From: JACVRW01 sp963846505
GTDB lineage: Bacteria > Actinomycetota > Thermoleophilia > Solirubrobacterales > Thermoleophilaceae
Assembly: GCA_963846505.1 (NCBI GenBank)
Contig: CAWJWD010000004.1
Span: 806,001-870,000, forward strand
Direction of reading: 5' to 3'
Length of the DNA: 64,000 bases
A program made the translations under genes and the position numbers. Each line of letters starts with the position of its first letter. Position 1 is the first letter of the stretch. The notes under the pieces were generated by a model. It saw only the letters and a program-made list of their open reading frames with translations, ran no database searches and was not told where the DNA came from. Below are positions 44,503 to 53,783 of this stretch, in pieces.

Positions 44503-46137
44503 ATGGTGACAGGGGCGCGACTCGCGGTCGCGCGCGCTCGAGCGAGCGGGGGTCGAGCTCGCCTTCGGCCTGCCCGGCGTCCACAACCTCGCGCTCTGGC
44601 GTGCGCTGGGCGATTCGTCGATCCGGCTGGTGGGCGTACGGCACGAGCAGACCGCGGCCTACGCCGCCGACGGCTATGCCCGCGCCAGCGGCAAGCTCGG
44701 CGTCGCGCTGACGACCACCGGACCCGGCGCGGCGAACACGCTCGCGGCCGTCGGCGAGGCGTGGGCCTGCCGCCAGCCGCGTGCTCGTGATCGCCACCGA
44801 CATCCCGACCAAGGTGCGCCGCCCCGGCGTCTGGCGCGGAGCGCTGCACGAGGCGACCGACCAGGCGGCGATGTTCGAGCCCGTCGTCAAGCGGACCTTC
44901 CGCGTGCGGGCCGCCGAGGACGTCGGCGCCGTGGTCGCCGAGGCCGCGCGCGCTGGCGCTGGAGGCGCCGAGCCGGCCGGTGTACGTCGAGATCCCGACG
45001 GACCTGCTGAGCACGCACGTGCCCCTCGGCGACGGAGCCGACCTCGACCCGCACCACGATCCCAGCCGAGCTGCCGGCGGTCGACGAGGCCGCCGCGGCG
45101 CTCGCCAAGGCCGAGCGGCCACTGATCTGGGCGGGTGGCGGCGCGTTGCAGTCCGGTGCCGGAGCGGCCGTGGCCGCGCTCGCGGAGCGGCTCGCGGCGC
45201 CCGTGATCACGACCTACTCCGCCCGCGGGCTGCTGCCCCCCGGCCATCCCTGCCTCGTCGACGCCCCGCCGCACGTGCAGGCCGTCGGCGCCCTCTGGGA
45301 CGAAGCCGACGTCGTGCTCGCGATCGGCAGCGACTTCGACGGCATGATGACCCAGGGCTGGAAGCAGCCGCAGCCGCCGACGCTGATCGCGCGTCAACGT
45401 CGACCCCGACGACGCCGGCAAGAACTACCCGCCCGACGTGATGGTCGAGGCGGACGCGCGCGCGGGCGCAGAGGAGCTCGGCCGAGATGCTCGAGCCGCG
45501 CGCAGGGCTGGACGCGCTCGCCACCCGCCTGACCGAGCTGCGCAGCAGCGTGCGGGCGGAGCTGGCCGAGACCGACCCCGAGGCGATCGCCTTCCTCGAG
45601 GCGATGGAGCGGGTGCTGCCCGACGACGCGACGGTGGTCTGCGACATGTGCATCCCCGGCTACTGGCTCGGCGGCTTCCTGACCGTGTCCGGCCCGCGCC
45701 GCCTGGCCTACCCGCTCGGCTGGGGCACGCTCGGCTGCGGCTTTCCCCAGGGCCTCGGCGCCGCGCTGGCGGGCACCGGACCGGTCGTGAGCGTCTCGGG
45801 CGACGGCGGCTTCCTCTACGCGCCCGGCGAGCTGGCGGCCGCCAAGCAGGAGCAGATTCCGCTGACGGCGGTGATCGTCGACGACGGCGGCTACGGGATG
45901 CTGCGCTTCGACCAGGACCTGCACGGCGACCCCCACGAGGGCGTCGACCTCGTCACGCCCGACTTCGTCGCGCTCGCCCAGGCCTTCGGCGTCCACGCAG
46001 AACGGGTCGACGGCCTCGGTGACGACTTCGCCGCCGCGCTCGCCCGCCAGCTCGCGATGGACGAGCCGACCGTGCTCGTCGCCCACGCCGCCTTGCAGCC
46101 GCCCCCGAACGTCTCGCCGCGGTGGTACCGCCGCTAG
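44503..46137 (+). pseudogene. Thiamine pyrophosphate enzyme, coding frame broken by six +1 shifts
   Basis: Pieces of one acetolactate synthase/benzoylformate decarboxylase-like enzyme of about 540 residues follow each other in successive frames: VRHEQTAAYAADGYARASGK and TTTGPGAANTLAAVGEAW (Pyr domain with its catalytic Glu), VLVIATDIPTKVRRPGVWRG, YVEIPTDLLSTHVPLGDGA, GAAVAALAERLAAPVITTYS (middle domain), and DDATVVCDMCIPGYWLGGFL with VSVSGDGGFLYAPGELAAAK (PP domain). Shifts fall near 44534, 44780, 44953, 45045, 45390 and 45478, all adding one base net. The last 216 residues are intact. Real decay or sequence error cannot be told apart here. Confidence 0.75.
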
Positions 46138-47309
46138 CGCCCGGTCGGGGACGCTTCGCGGCGTCGCGCGAGCGCCTGCCCACGCGCGACGAGCTGTTCG
46201 AGCAGGCCGCCGAGGTCTCGCGCGCCGGCCTGCGCTCTCGGCGCGAGCGGGTCGTCGCGACCGCTCGGCCGATCCTGCAGGCGTCCATCGCGACGGCGCT
46301 CGCGTGGGTGGTCGCGAGGGAGCTGGTCGGACACGAGCAGCCCTTCTTCGCGCCGGTCGCCGCCGTGATCACGCTTGGGCTGACCGTGGGCGAGCGGCGG
46401 CGGCGCGCGATCGAGATCGCGGTCGGCGTGGCGGTCGGGATCGCGATCGCGGACCTGCTCGTCTCGATCATCGGCACCGGCACCTGGCAGCTCGCGGTCG
46501 TCACCGGGCTGGCGATGCTCGGCGCGACGATCGTCGGTGGCGGCGTGCTGCTGGCCTCGCAGGCCGGCGTCTCGGCGGTGCTGGTCGCGACGCTGCAGCC
46601 GCCGAGCGACGGCAGCTTCGAGTTCACGCGCTTCTACGACTCGCTCGTCGGCGCCGGGGTCGCGCTGTTGGTCTCGTCGCTGGTGTTCCCGGTCGACCCG
46701 GCGCGGCTGGTGCGCGAGAGCGCCAAGCCGGTGCTGGACTGCTTCGCGACCGCCCTCGAGCGGATCGCCCACGCGCTCGAGACGCGCAAGCCCGAGGACG
46801 CGGACGCCGCCCTGCTGGCCGTCGCCCGCGTCGACGCGGTGCACGACGCCATGATCGACGCCCTCGACACCGCCGGCGAGGCCGCCCGCCTGTCCCCGCG
46901 CCGCCGCGGCCGCTTCGCCGGGCGACTGGACCGCCACGCGGTCGCGGCGGGCGAGCTCGGCCGCGCGATCGAGAACGTGCGCGCGCTCGCCCGCGGCTCG
47001 ATCCGCGCGATCAACCTCGGCGACGCCGTCCCCGACGACGCGATCGAGGCGACGCGCCAGCTCGGCCGTGCCGGCGCCGAGCTCGACCGCTACCTCGAGC
47101 ACGACGACGCCGAACCGATGCGGGCGGCGGCGGTCCGCGCCTCGGGCCTCGCCAACAAGGTGCTCGAGGAGACCGGCAACCTGTCGGCGGTCCACATCGT
47201 CGGCCAGATCCGCCTGGCCGCCGTCGACCTGCTGCGCGCCGGCGGCCTCGACCGCGACGCCGCCCAGGACGCCGTGCGCACCGCGCGCCTGACGGAGACG
47301 GCCGGCTAG
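46122..47309 (+). CDS. FUSC-family membrane protein
   Basis: From GTG 46122 the protein has 395 residues with about six membrane segments in the first half (VATARPILQASIATALAWVV, FFAPVAAVITLGLTVGERRR, AVGVAVGIAIADLLVSIIG, VTGLAMLGATIVGGGVLLAS and GAGVALLVSSLVF), then a helical cytoplasmic domain. The FAPVAAVITLG-VGERRRRA motif is typical of FUSC/aromatic acid exporter proteins. It overlaps the end of the TPP enzyme gene and converges with the aldehyde dehydrogenase stop. Confidence 0.85.
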   Translation: MVPPLAPGRGRFAASRERLPTRDELFEQAAEVSRAGLRSRRERVVATARPILQASIATALAWVVARELVGHEQPFFAPVAAVITLGLTVGERRRRAIEIAVGVAVGIAIADLLVSIIGTGTWQLAVVTGLAMLGATIVGGGVLLASQAGVSAVLVATLQPPSDGSFEFTRFYDSLVGAGVALLVSSLVFPVDPARLVRESAKPVLDCFATALERIAHALETRKPEDADAALLAVARVDAVHDAMIDALDTAGEAARLSPRRRGRFAGRLDRHAVAAGELGRAIENVRALARGSIRAINLGDAVPDDAIEATRQLGRAGAELDRYLEHDDAEPMRAAAVRASGLANKVLEETGNLSAVHIVGQIRLAAVDLLRAGGLDRDAAQDAVRTARLTETAG

Positions 47310-48880
47310 CTAGCCCAGCCGAGCCGGTAGTCCGGGTCGCCGGCGATCTCGACCACGTCCATCTGGGCCTTCTGGAGCTTGCCGGCGTAGTCCCAGTTCA
47401 TCGACTGCCAGCGCGTGAACTGGTCCAGCACCCAGATGCCGGACTGGCGCGAGCCGTTGCCGGACTTGCCGTTGCCGCCGAAGGGCAGGTGCGCCTCGGC
47501 GCCGGAGGTGGAGTTGTTGACCGACACCATCCCGGCGCTGACGCGCTCGCGGAAGCGCAGCGCGTACTTGGGGTCGTTGGTGTAGATCGCCGACGAGAGC
47601 CCGTAGCCGTGCCCGTTGGCGAGCGCGATCGCCTCGTCGAAGTCGCCGAAGCTGGCGACGCCGACGAGCGGCCCGAAGGTCTCGGTCGCGTAGAGCTCGT
47701 CGCCGGCGCGCACCCCGTCGACGATCGTGGGGTGGCAGAACAGCCCCGCCTCGGGGTCGCCGACGAAGCCGGCGCGCGGGTTGTCGGCGGTGATGCGGCC
47801 GGTGCCGGTCGAGCCCGAGACCGTGTGGTGGTCGCGCACCAGCTCGAGCCAGTCGAGGAAGCGCTCTTGGAAGCGCTCGTGGATCATCGGCCCGTAGAGC
47901 ACGTCCGCGAACGGGTCGCCGACGGCCGCCGCCTCGGTCGCGGCGCTGAAGCGGCGCATGAACTCGTCGTGGACGGACTCGTGCACGATCACCGTGCCGA
48001 GCGAGGTGCAGCGCTGGCCCGCGGTGCCGAAGCCGCTGAACAGCGCGCCCTCGACGGCGAGGTCGAGCGTCGCGTCCTCCATCACCACGAGCGGGTTCTT
48101 GCCGCCCAGCTCGAGGCAGGGCGACTGCACGTGGCGCCCGCAGAGCTCGCCGATCTTCGAGCCGACCGCCGACGAGCCGGTGAAGCCGACCTTGTCGACC
48201 AGCCGCTCGTCGAGCGCCCGCTCGAGCCCGGCGAAGGCGGCCGGGCCGTCGCACTGGACGAGGTTGAGCACGCCCTCCGGCAGCCCCCCGTGGATGAACA
48301 GCTGCGCCAGCGCCTCCCCCAGCGCGGGCGCGTACTCGGCCGGCTTCCAAACCACCGCGTTGCCGCACAGCAGCGCGGGCACGATGTACCAGGACGGCAC
48401 CGCCACCGGGAAGTTGCCGGCCGTGACGATCGCCGCCACGCCGACGGGGTTGCGAAACGTGAACAGCTGCTTGTCGGGCAGCTCGCTCGGCACCGTCTGG
48501 CCGTAGAGGCGCCGGCCCTCGGAGACGAAGAAGTCGCAGGTGTCGACGATCTCCTGCACCTCGCCGAGCGACTCGGCGTAGGGCTTGCCGATCTCGCGGG
48601 TGAGCAGGCGCGAGAGCCCCTCCTTGTTGTCCTCCACCAGCCGGCCGATGCGCTTGATCGCGTTGCCGCGCACGGGTGCCGGCGTCGCCGCCCAGGCGCG
48701 CTGCGCCTCGCGCGCGGCGCGGCAAGCCGCGACGAACGTGTTCGCGTCGCCGAGCAACGCCTCGCAGACCGCCTCGTCGAGCTTGGCCGGGTTGCGGGAC
48801 TCGATCCGAGTCCCCTCCTCCTGTGCGCGGCCGGCGACGATCGACGACACGACCGGGGTACTGGTGTCGGTGACGCTCAT
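47306..48880 (-). CDS. NAD(P)-dependent aldehyde dehydrogenase
   Basis: The 524-residue protein has the complete ALDH fold: PVGVAAIVTAGNFPVAVPSW, KPAEYAPALGEALAQLFIHG, GFTGSSAVGSKI, the catalytic Glu in CLELGGKNPLVV and catalytic Cys in GTAGQRCTSLGTVIV, and ETFGPLVGVASFGDFDEAIA. The C-terminus HLPFGGNGKSGNGSRQSGIW is unusual for class 1 ALDHs and resembles piperideine-6-carboxylate or aminoadipate semialdehyde dehydrogenases. It is divergent, 21 bases from a FAD oxidase, which fits amine or amino acid breakdown. ATG 48880 chosen by family start. Confidence 0.9.
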   Translation of the reverse strand: MSVTDTSTPVVSSIVAGRAQEEGTRIESRNPAKLDEAVCEALLGDANTFVAACRAAREAQRAWAATPAPVRGNAIKRIGRLVEDNKEGLSRLLTREIGKPYAESLGEVQEIVDTCDFFVSEGRRLYGQTVPSELPDKQLFTFRNPVGVAAIVTAGNFPVAVPSWYIVPALLCGNAVVWKPAEYAPALGEALAQLFIHGGLPEGVLNLVQCDGPAAFAGLERALDERLVDKVGFTGSSAVGSKIGELCGRHVQSPCLELGGKNPLVVMEDATLDLAVEGALFSGFGTAGQRCTSLGTVIVHESVHDEFMRRFSAATEAAAVGDPFADVLYGPMIHERFQERFLDWLELVRDHHTVSGSTGTGRITADNPRAGFVGDPEAGLFCHPTIVDGVRAGDELYATETFGPLVGVASFGDFDEAIALANGHGYGLSSAIYTNDPKYALRFRERVSAGMVSVNNSTSGAEAHLPFGGNGKSGNGSRQSGIWVLDQFTRWQSMNWDYAGKLQKAQMDVVEIAGDPDYRLGWAS

Positions 48881-48901
48881 GTCCCTAGCGTACCCAGGGG
48901 C

Positions 48902-50050
48902 ATGGAGCGGGCTGACGTGGTGATAGCGGGCGGCGGGGTGATCGGCGTGAGCGTCGCCTTCCACCTCGCCGAGGCCGGCGTCGACGTGCTGCTCTGCGAG
49001 CGCGGCGAGCTGGGATCCGGCTCCAGCAGCCGCGGCGCCGGCGGCGTGCGGACGATGTTCTCCGACGAGCTCAACGTGCGCATCTGCCAGCGCAGCCTCG
49101 AAGCGTGGCGCGACTTCGCGCGGCGCCCCGGCGGCGAGCTGGATCTGCACGAGGTGGGCTACCTGTTCCTGCTCACGAGCCCGGAGGAGGTCGAGGCGTT
49201 CGAGCGCTCGATCGAGCTCATGCACGCCGTCGGAGCCCCCGCCGAGCTGCTCGACCCCGAGCAGGCCGCGCGCCTGTCGCCGCTGGCGAGCATGGACGGC
49301 GTGCTCGCCGCGGCGCTCGACCCCGGCGCCGGCCACGCCACGCCCGAGGGCGCCGTGCAGGGCTACGCCGCCGCGGCCCGGGCCCTCGGCGCGCGCCTGC
49401 ACCTGCACCGCGAGATCACCGCGATCGAGACCGGCAGCCGGCGTACGGCGGGCGACGCGGCCGCAGCCGGACCCGGCGCACGCAGCATCGTCCGCGTCGA
49501 GACCAGCCGCGGGCCGATCGAGACCGAGACCGTGATCTGCTGCACCGGCGCGTGGTCTGCGTCCTTCGGCGCGCTTGCCGGCGTCGAGCTGCCGGTGACG
49601 CCGCAGCGGCGGCGGATCGCCTACACCGCGCCGCTCGAGGGCCTGCCGGACGAGCTCCCGATGACGATCGACTTCAACAGCGGCTTCTACTTCCACCGCG
49701 AGGGGCCGGGCCTGCTGTTCGGCGCGAACGCCGACGCCGAGGGCGAGGCGGCCTGGCTCGAGGCCGTCGCGCCGCAGATCGCCCACCGCGCGCCAATCCT
49801 CGTGGACGCGCCGATCGCCGGCGGCTGGAGCGGGCTCTATGAGCTCACGCCCGACCACAACGCCCTGATCGGCGAAGCGGCCTCCCCCGGCCGCTTCCTG
49901 TACGCGACCGGCTTCTCCGGCCACGGCTTCCAGCAGGCCCCGGCCGTCGGCGAGATCGTGCGCGACCTCTATCTCGGCAGCGAGCCGTTCGTCGACGTCG
50001 CGCCGCTGGCCGCCGGTCGCGCGATGCGCCCCGAGCACAACGTCGTTTAG
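48902..50050 (+). CDS. FAD-dependent oxidoreductase (DAO/sarcosine oxidase family)
   Basis: The 382-residue protein begins with a Rossmann motif ADVVIAGGGVIGVSVAFHLA, has GSGSSSRGAGGVRTMFSDEL, ATPEGAVQGYAAAARALGAR and the C-terminal GLYELTPDHNALIGEAASPG and YATGFSGHGFQQAPAVGEIV, all typical of DAO enzymes such as sarcosine oxidase beta. It would oxidise an N-methyl or amino acid with FAD. The product aldehyde or imine could be handled by the divergent dehydrogenase. Confidence 0.9.
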   Translation: MERADVVIAGGGVIGVSVAFHLAEAGVDVLLCERGELGSGSSSRGAGGVRTMFSDELNVRICQRSLEAWRDFARRPGGELDLHEVGYLFLLTSPEEVEAFERSIELMHAVGAPAELLDPEQAARLSPLASMDGVLAAALDPGAGHATPEGAVQGYAAAARALGARLHLHREITAIETGSRRTAGDAAAAGPGARSIVRVETSRGPIETETVICCTGAWSASFGALAGVELPVTPQRRRIAYTAPLEGLPDELPMTIDFNSGFYFHREGPGLLFGANADAEGEAAWLEAVAPQIAHRAPILVDAPIAGGWSGLYELTPDHNALIGEAASPGRFLYATGFSGHGFQQAPAVGEIVRDLYLGSEPFVDVAPLAAGRAMRPEHNVV

Positions 50051-50060
50051 GGTTGCCTAA
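50047..50060. promoter_or_regulatory. Palindrome TTAGG-N4-CCTAA before an epimerase gene
   Basis: TTAGGGTTGCCTAA overlaps the stop of the FAD oxidoreductase and ends three bases before the ATG of the epimerase, where a bound regulator would block its translation start or transcription. It has the same layout as the palindrome at 10897-10910. Confidence 0.4.
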
Positions 50061-50063
50061 CGC

Positions 50064-51077
50064 ATGAGCCGCGTCCTCGTCACCGGCTGCGCCGGCTTCA
50101 TCGGCTCGCACGTCGCCGAACGGCTGCTCGGCGAGGGTCACGAGGTCGTCGGAGCCGACTGCCTGACCAGCTTCTACGACCCGGCCCGCAAGCTGCGCAC
50201 GCTCGAGTCGCTGCACGAGCACGACCGCTTCGAACACCGACGCGTCGACCTCGCCGGCGAGCCGCTCGAGGAGCTGCTCGACGGCATCGAGACGGTCTTC
50301 CACCTCGCCGGGCAGCCGGGCGTGCGCCAGAGCTTCGACGACCCGCGGGTCTACGTCCGCAACAACGTCGACGCCACCCGACGCCTGTTGACCGCAGCGG
50401 CCGGAGCCGCCGTCGAGACCGTCGTCTACGCGTCCTCGTCGTCGGTCTACGGCGACGGCACGGTGCGCGGCACCGACGCGACGTCGACCGCTGCGACCAC
50501 CCGGGCGGGGGCCGCGACCACGCGGCGCATGCGAGAGACGGACGCGCCCGCGCCGCTGTCGCCCTACGCCCACACCAAGGTCGCCGTCGAGCGGCTCGCC
50601 CGAGCCGCCCAGCGCGACCACGGCGTGGTGACGGTCGGCCTGCGCTACTTCAGCGTCTACGGCCCGCGCCAGCGGCCGGACATGGCCTTCCAGCGCTTCC
50701 TCGAGCGAGCGGTCCGCGGCGAGCCGCTGACGATTCTCGGCGACGGTTCGCAGCGCCGCGACTTCACCTACGTCGGCGACGTCGTCGAGGCCACGCTCGC
50801 CGCCGCTCGCCGGGGGCGTCCCGGCGCCGTCTACAACGTCGGCGGCGGCCAGCCCGCCGCGCTGACGCGCATCGTCGCCCTGCTCGAGGAGCTGCTCGAG
50901 CGCGAGCTGGCGCTGGAGCACCTGGCGGCAGCGCCGGGTGACCCGTGCGCCACCGCCGCGGACACCGCTCGAGCGCGCCGGGAGCTCGGCTTCGAGCCCC
51001 GGACCGATCTGGCGAGCGGCGTCGCGCTGCAGCTCGAATGGCTGCTCGCCGAGCGGCCGGCCAAGACCCCCGCCTAG
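50064..51077 (+). CDS. NAD-dependent nucleotide-sugar epimerase (extended SDR)
   Basis: The 337-residue protein starts RVLVTGCAGFIGSHVAERLL (GxxGxxG), has FHLAGQPGVRQSFDDPRVYV, VVYASSSSVYG, the catalytic SPYAHTKVAVERLA (YxxxK) and LRYFSVYGPRQRPDMAFQRF. The closest family is UDP-glucuronate/UDP-glucose 4-epimerase. Between SVYG and the catalytic Tyr it carries an extra 20-odd residues rich in Thr and Ala that normal enzymes lack. It opens the polysaccharide region. Confidence 0.88.
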   Translation: MSRVLVTGCAGFIGSHVAERLLGEGHEVVGADCLTSFYDPARKLRTLESLHEHDRFEHRRVDLAGEPLEELLDGIETVFHLAGQPGVRQSFDDPRVYVRNNVDATRRLLTAAAGAAVETVVYASSSSVYGDGTVRGTDATSTAATTRAGAATTRRMRETDAPAPLSPYAHTKVAVERLARAAQRDHGVVTVGLRYFSVYGPRQRPDMAFQRFLERAVRGEPLTILGDGSQRRDFTYVGDVVEATLAAARRGRPGAVYNVGGGQPAALTRIVALLEELLERELALEHLAAAPGDPCATAADTARARRELGFEPRTDLASGVALQLEWLLAERPAKTPA

Positions 51078-51138
51078 GGAGCGACCGAGTCGACGCGGTG
51101 GCCGGCCCGCCTCCTAGCCGGCCACCGGTCCTTCCCCC

Positions 51139-52943
51139 TCAGGCTCCGAGTCGCTGCTCCAGCGCCTGCAGCTGGCGCTCCAGCGCCGCGGGCAGCTTGT
51201 CCTCGAAGGTGTCGAAGTGCGCGCGCACCTGCGCCAGCTGCTGCTGCCACTCGGCGGGATCGACGCGCAGCAGCTCGGCCATCTGCTCGGCGGAGACGTC
51301 GAGGCCGTTCATGTCGATCGAGCCCTCGGCCGGCACGCCGCCGATCGGGGTCTCGACCGCGTCGGCCTCACCGTCGCAGCGACGGAAGATCCAGGCCAGC
51401 ACGCGGCTGTTCTCGCCGAAGCCCGGCCAGAGGAACCTGCCGTCCTCGTCCTTGCGGAACCAGTTGACCATGAAGATCTTCGGCAGCTGGATCCCCGGGC
51501 GCTGGCCCATCTTCAGCCAGTGGCCGAAGTAGTCGCCCATGTTGTAGCCGCAGAAGGGCAGCATCGCCATCGGGTCGAAGCGCAGCTCGCCGAGCCCTGC
51601 CGGTGGCCGCGGCGGTCTTCTCCGAGCCCATGATCGAGCCGAGGAAGACGCCATGCTCCCAGTCGAAGGCCTCGTGCACGAGCGGCACGACGCTCGCGCG
51701 CCGACCGCCGAACAGGAACGCGTCGATCGGCACGCCGGCCGGGTCCTCCCACTCGGGCGCGATCGACGGACACTGGCCCGCCGGCGTCGTGAAGCGTGCG
51801 TTCGGGTGCGCGGCGGGCGTCTCGGAGCCGGGCGTCCAGTCGTTGCCGCGCCAGTCGATCGCGTGTCGCCGGCGGCTCGGAGGTCATCCCCTCCCACCAC
51901 ACGTCGCCGTCGTCGGTGAGCGCGCAGTTGGTGAAGATCGAGCTCTCGGCGACCGTCGCCATCGCGTTCGGGTTGGTGTCCTCGCCGGTGCCCGGCGCGA
52001 CGCCGAAGAAGCCGTACTCGGGGTTGATCGCGTAGAGGCGGCCGTCGTCGCCGAACTTCATCCAGGCGATGTCGTCGCCGACGGTCTCGACCTTCCAGCC
52101 CTCGAGCGTGGGGATCAGCATCGCGAGGTTGGTCTTGCCGCACGCCGACGGGAACGCGGCTGCGACGTGCTTGACCTTCCCCTCCGGCGAGGTCAGCTTG
52201 AGGATCAGCATGTGCTCGGCCATCCAGCCCTCGTCGCGGGCCTGGACCGAGGCGATCCGCAGCGCGAAGCACTTCTTGCCGAGCAGCGCGTTGCCGCCGT
52301 AGCCCGAGCCGAACGACCAGATCTCGCGCGTCTCGGGGAAGTGGACGATGTACTTGTTGTCCGCGTTGCACGGCCACGGCACGTCCTCGGCACCGTCGGC
52401 GAGCGGCATGCCGACCGAGTGCAGGCAGGGCACGAACTCGCCGTCCTCGCCGAGCACGTCGAGCGCGCCCTGGCCCATGCGGGTCATGATCCGCATCGAG
52501 ACCGCGACGTAGGCGGAGTCGGTCAGCTGGACGCCGATGTGGGCGATCGGCGAGCCCAGCGGCCCCATCGAGAACGGCACGACGTAGAGCGTGCGTCCGT
52601 GCATCGAGCCCGCGAACAGGTCGTCGAGCTGCTCGCGCATCTCGGCTGGATCGGTCCAGTTGTTCGTCGGCCCCGCGTCGGACTCGTCCTGCGAGCAGAT
52701 GAACGTGCGGTCCTCGACGCGCGCTACGTCCCCCGGATCGGAGCGCGAAAGGTAGGAGTTGGGCCGCTTGGCGTCCGAGAGGCGCTCGAAGGTGCCGGCC
52801 TCGACGAGCTGCCGGCAGAGGTCGTCGTACTCCTCGGCCGAGCCGTCGCACCAGTGGATCGAGTCCGGTTGGGTGAGCTCTGCGAAGCCCTCGACCCAGT
52901 CGAGGAGCTTCTTATTCGTGGTAGGGGCCATTGCTGCTTCCAT
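51139..52943 (-). pseudogene. pckG: GTP-dependent PEP carboxykinase, frame broken twice
   Basis: The enzyme makes phosphoenolpyruvate from oxaloacetate with GTP, the entry step of gluconeogenesis. ATG 52943 opens 360 residues with VPFSMGPLGSPIAHIGVQLT, PCNADNKYIVHFPETREIWS and the PEPCK P-loop FPSACGKTNLAMLIPTLEGW. Near 51868 a +1 shift moves to the frame holding IDWRGNDW and PIDAFLFGGRRASVVPLVHE. Near 51600 a second +1 shift moves to ELRFDPMAMLPFCGYNMGDY and the C-terminus FEDKLPAALERQLQ. The total of about 600 residues is normal. Because the enzyme is so conserved, sequence error seems more likely than loss. Confidence 0.85.
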
Positions 52944-53016
52944 CGCGAGTTCGCCGTCTCCTTCTACGCCGGGGGGCATTTAGCGTATCCGGAGCGTCCT
53001 TAAACTGCGCTGCGGA

Positions 53017-53653
53017 GTGACCAAAAACCGCACCACCCCCTTCCGCGCGGTCCTCCGCTTCGTCGCCTCCGTGATGATGGTCAGCGGGGTGCTGCTGATC
53101 GCCGACGCCGCCGCGACGCTGCTCTGGCAGGAGCCCGTCTCGGCCTTCGTGGCCCAGCGCCAGCAGGTGCAGCTCGAGCGGCAGCTGGCCGACCCGGTGG
53201 TCGTCAAGCGGGTGGTTGCGCGCAAGCCGCTGAAGGGCGACGCGATCGGCAAGATCATCATCCCGAAGATCGACGTCGACGAATACGTCGTCGAGGGCAC
53301 GGATACCGACAGTCTCCGCAAGGGACCGGGCCACTACCCGGACACGCCGCTGCCCGGCGGCCGCGGCACGGTCGCGATCGCCGGCCACCGTACGACCTAC
53401 GGTGCGCCGTTTCGCAACCTCGACAAGCTCCGAGCACGGCGACATGATCGTCGTCGACATGCCCGACCATCGCTACGTGTACCGGGTCGAACGCACGAAG
53501 ATCGTCGACGACCAGGATCTCTCGGTGCTGCAGCCGGTTGGCTACAAGCGGCTGATGCTGAGCGCCTGCCACCCGCTCTACAGCGCGGCGCAGCGGATCG
53601 TCGTGTTCGCGCGCCAGATCAAGGTCCAGCCCTCGCGCGTCAGACCGACGTGA
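53017..53653 (+). pseudogene. Sortase (class E-like), one +1 frameshift
   Basis: From GTG 53017 the protein has an N-terminal membrane helix (about residues 10-35), GKIIIPKIDVDEYVVEGTDT, GPGHYPDTPLPGGRGTVAIA and the catalytic His in GHRTTYGAPFRNLDKL. At about 53431 an extra base breaks the frame; the shifted frame continues EHGDMIVVDMPDHRYVYRVE and LSACHPLYSAAQRIVVFARQ, which supplies the catalytic Cys and Arg. The joined product of about 211 residues is a normal sortase. A small LPFTG protein nearby is an obvious substrate. Confidence 0.85.
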
Positions 53654-53783
53654 GCGCCGGCGCCAGTGCGCCGCTCTCGACCGAGGACTGGTCGCGGGAC
53701 TCGAAGAAGAGGATCAGGCCGATGACCAGGGCAAGCGAGATGGCCAGGACCGCGAGCCAGTAGAGGAGCTTGAGCAGCAGCAT
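53640..53783 (-). CDS. Small single-helix membrane protein
   Basis: A 47-residue ORF starting at 53783 encodes LLLKLLYWLAVLAISLALVI and onward as one membrane helix, then FFESRDQSS and a short tail. It converges with the sortase gene and overlaps the O-antigen ligase start on the other strand within CATG. The hydrophobic helix argues for a real protein; the size and overlaps argue for caution. Confidence 0.4.
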   Translation of the reverse strand: MLLLKLLYWLAVLAISLALVIGLILFFESRDQSSVESGALAPALTSV

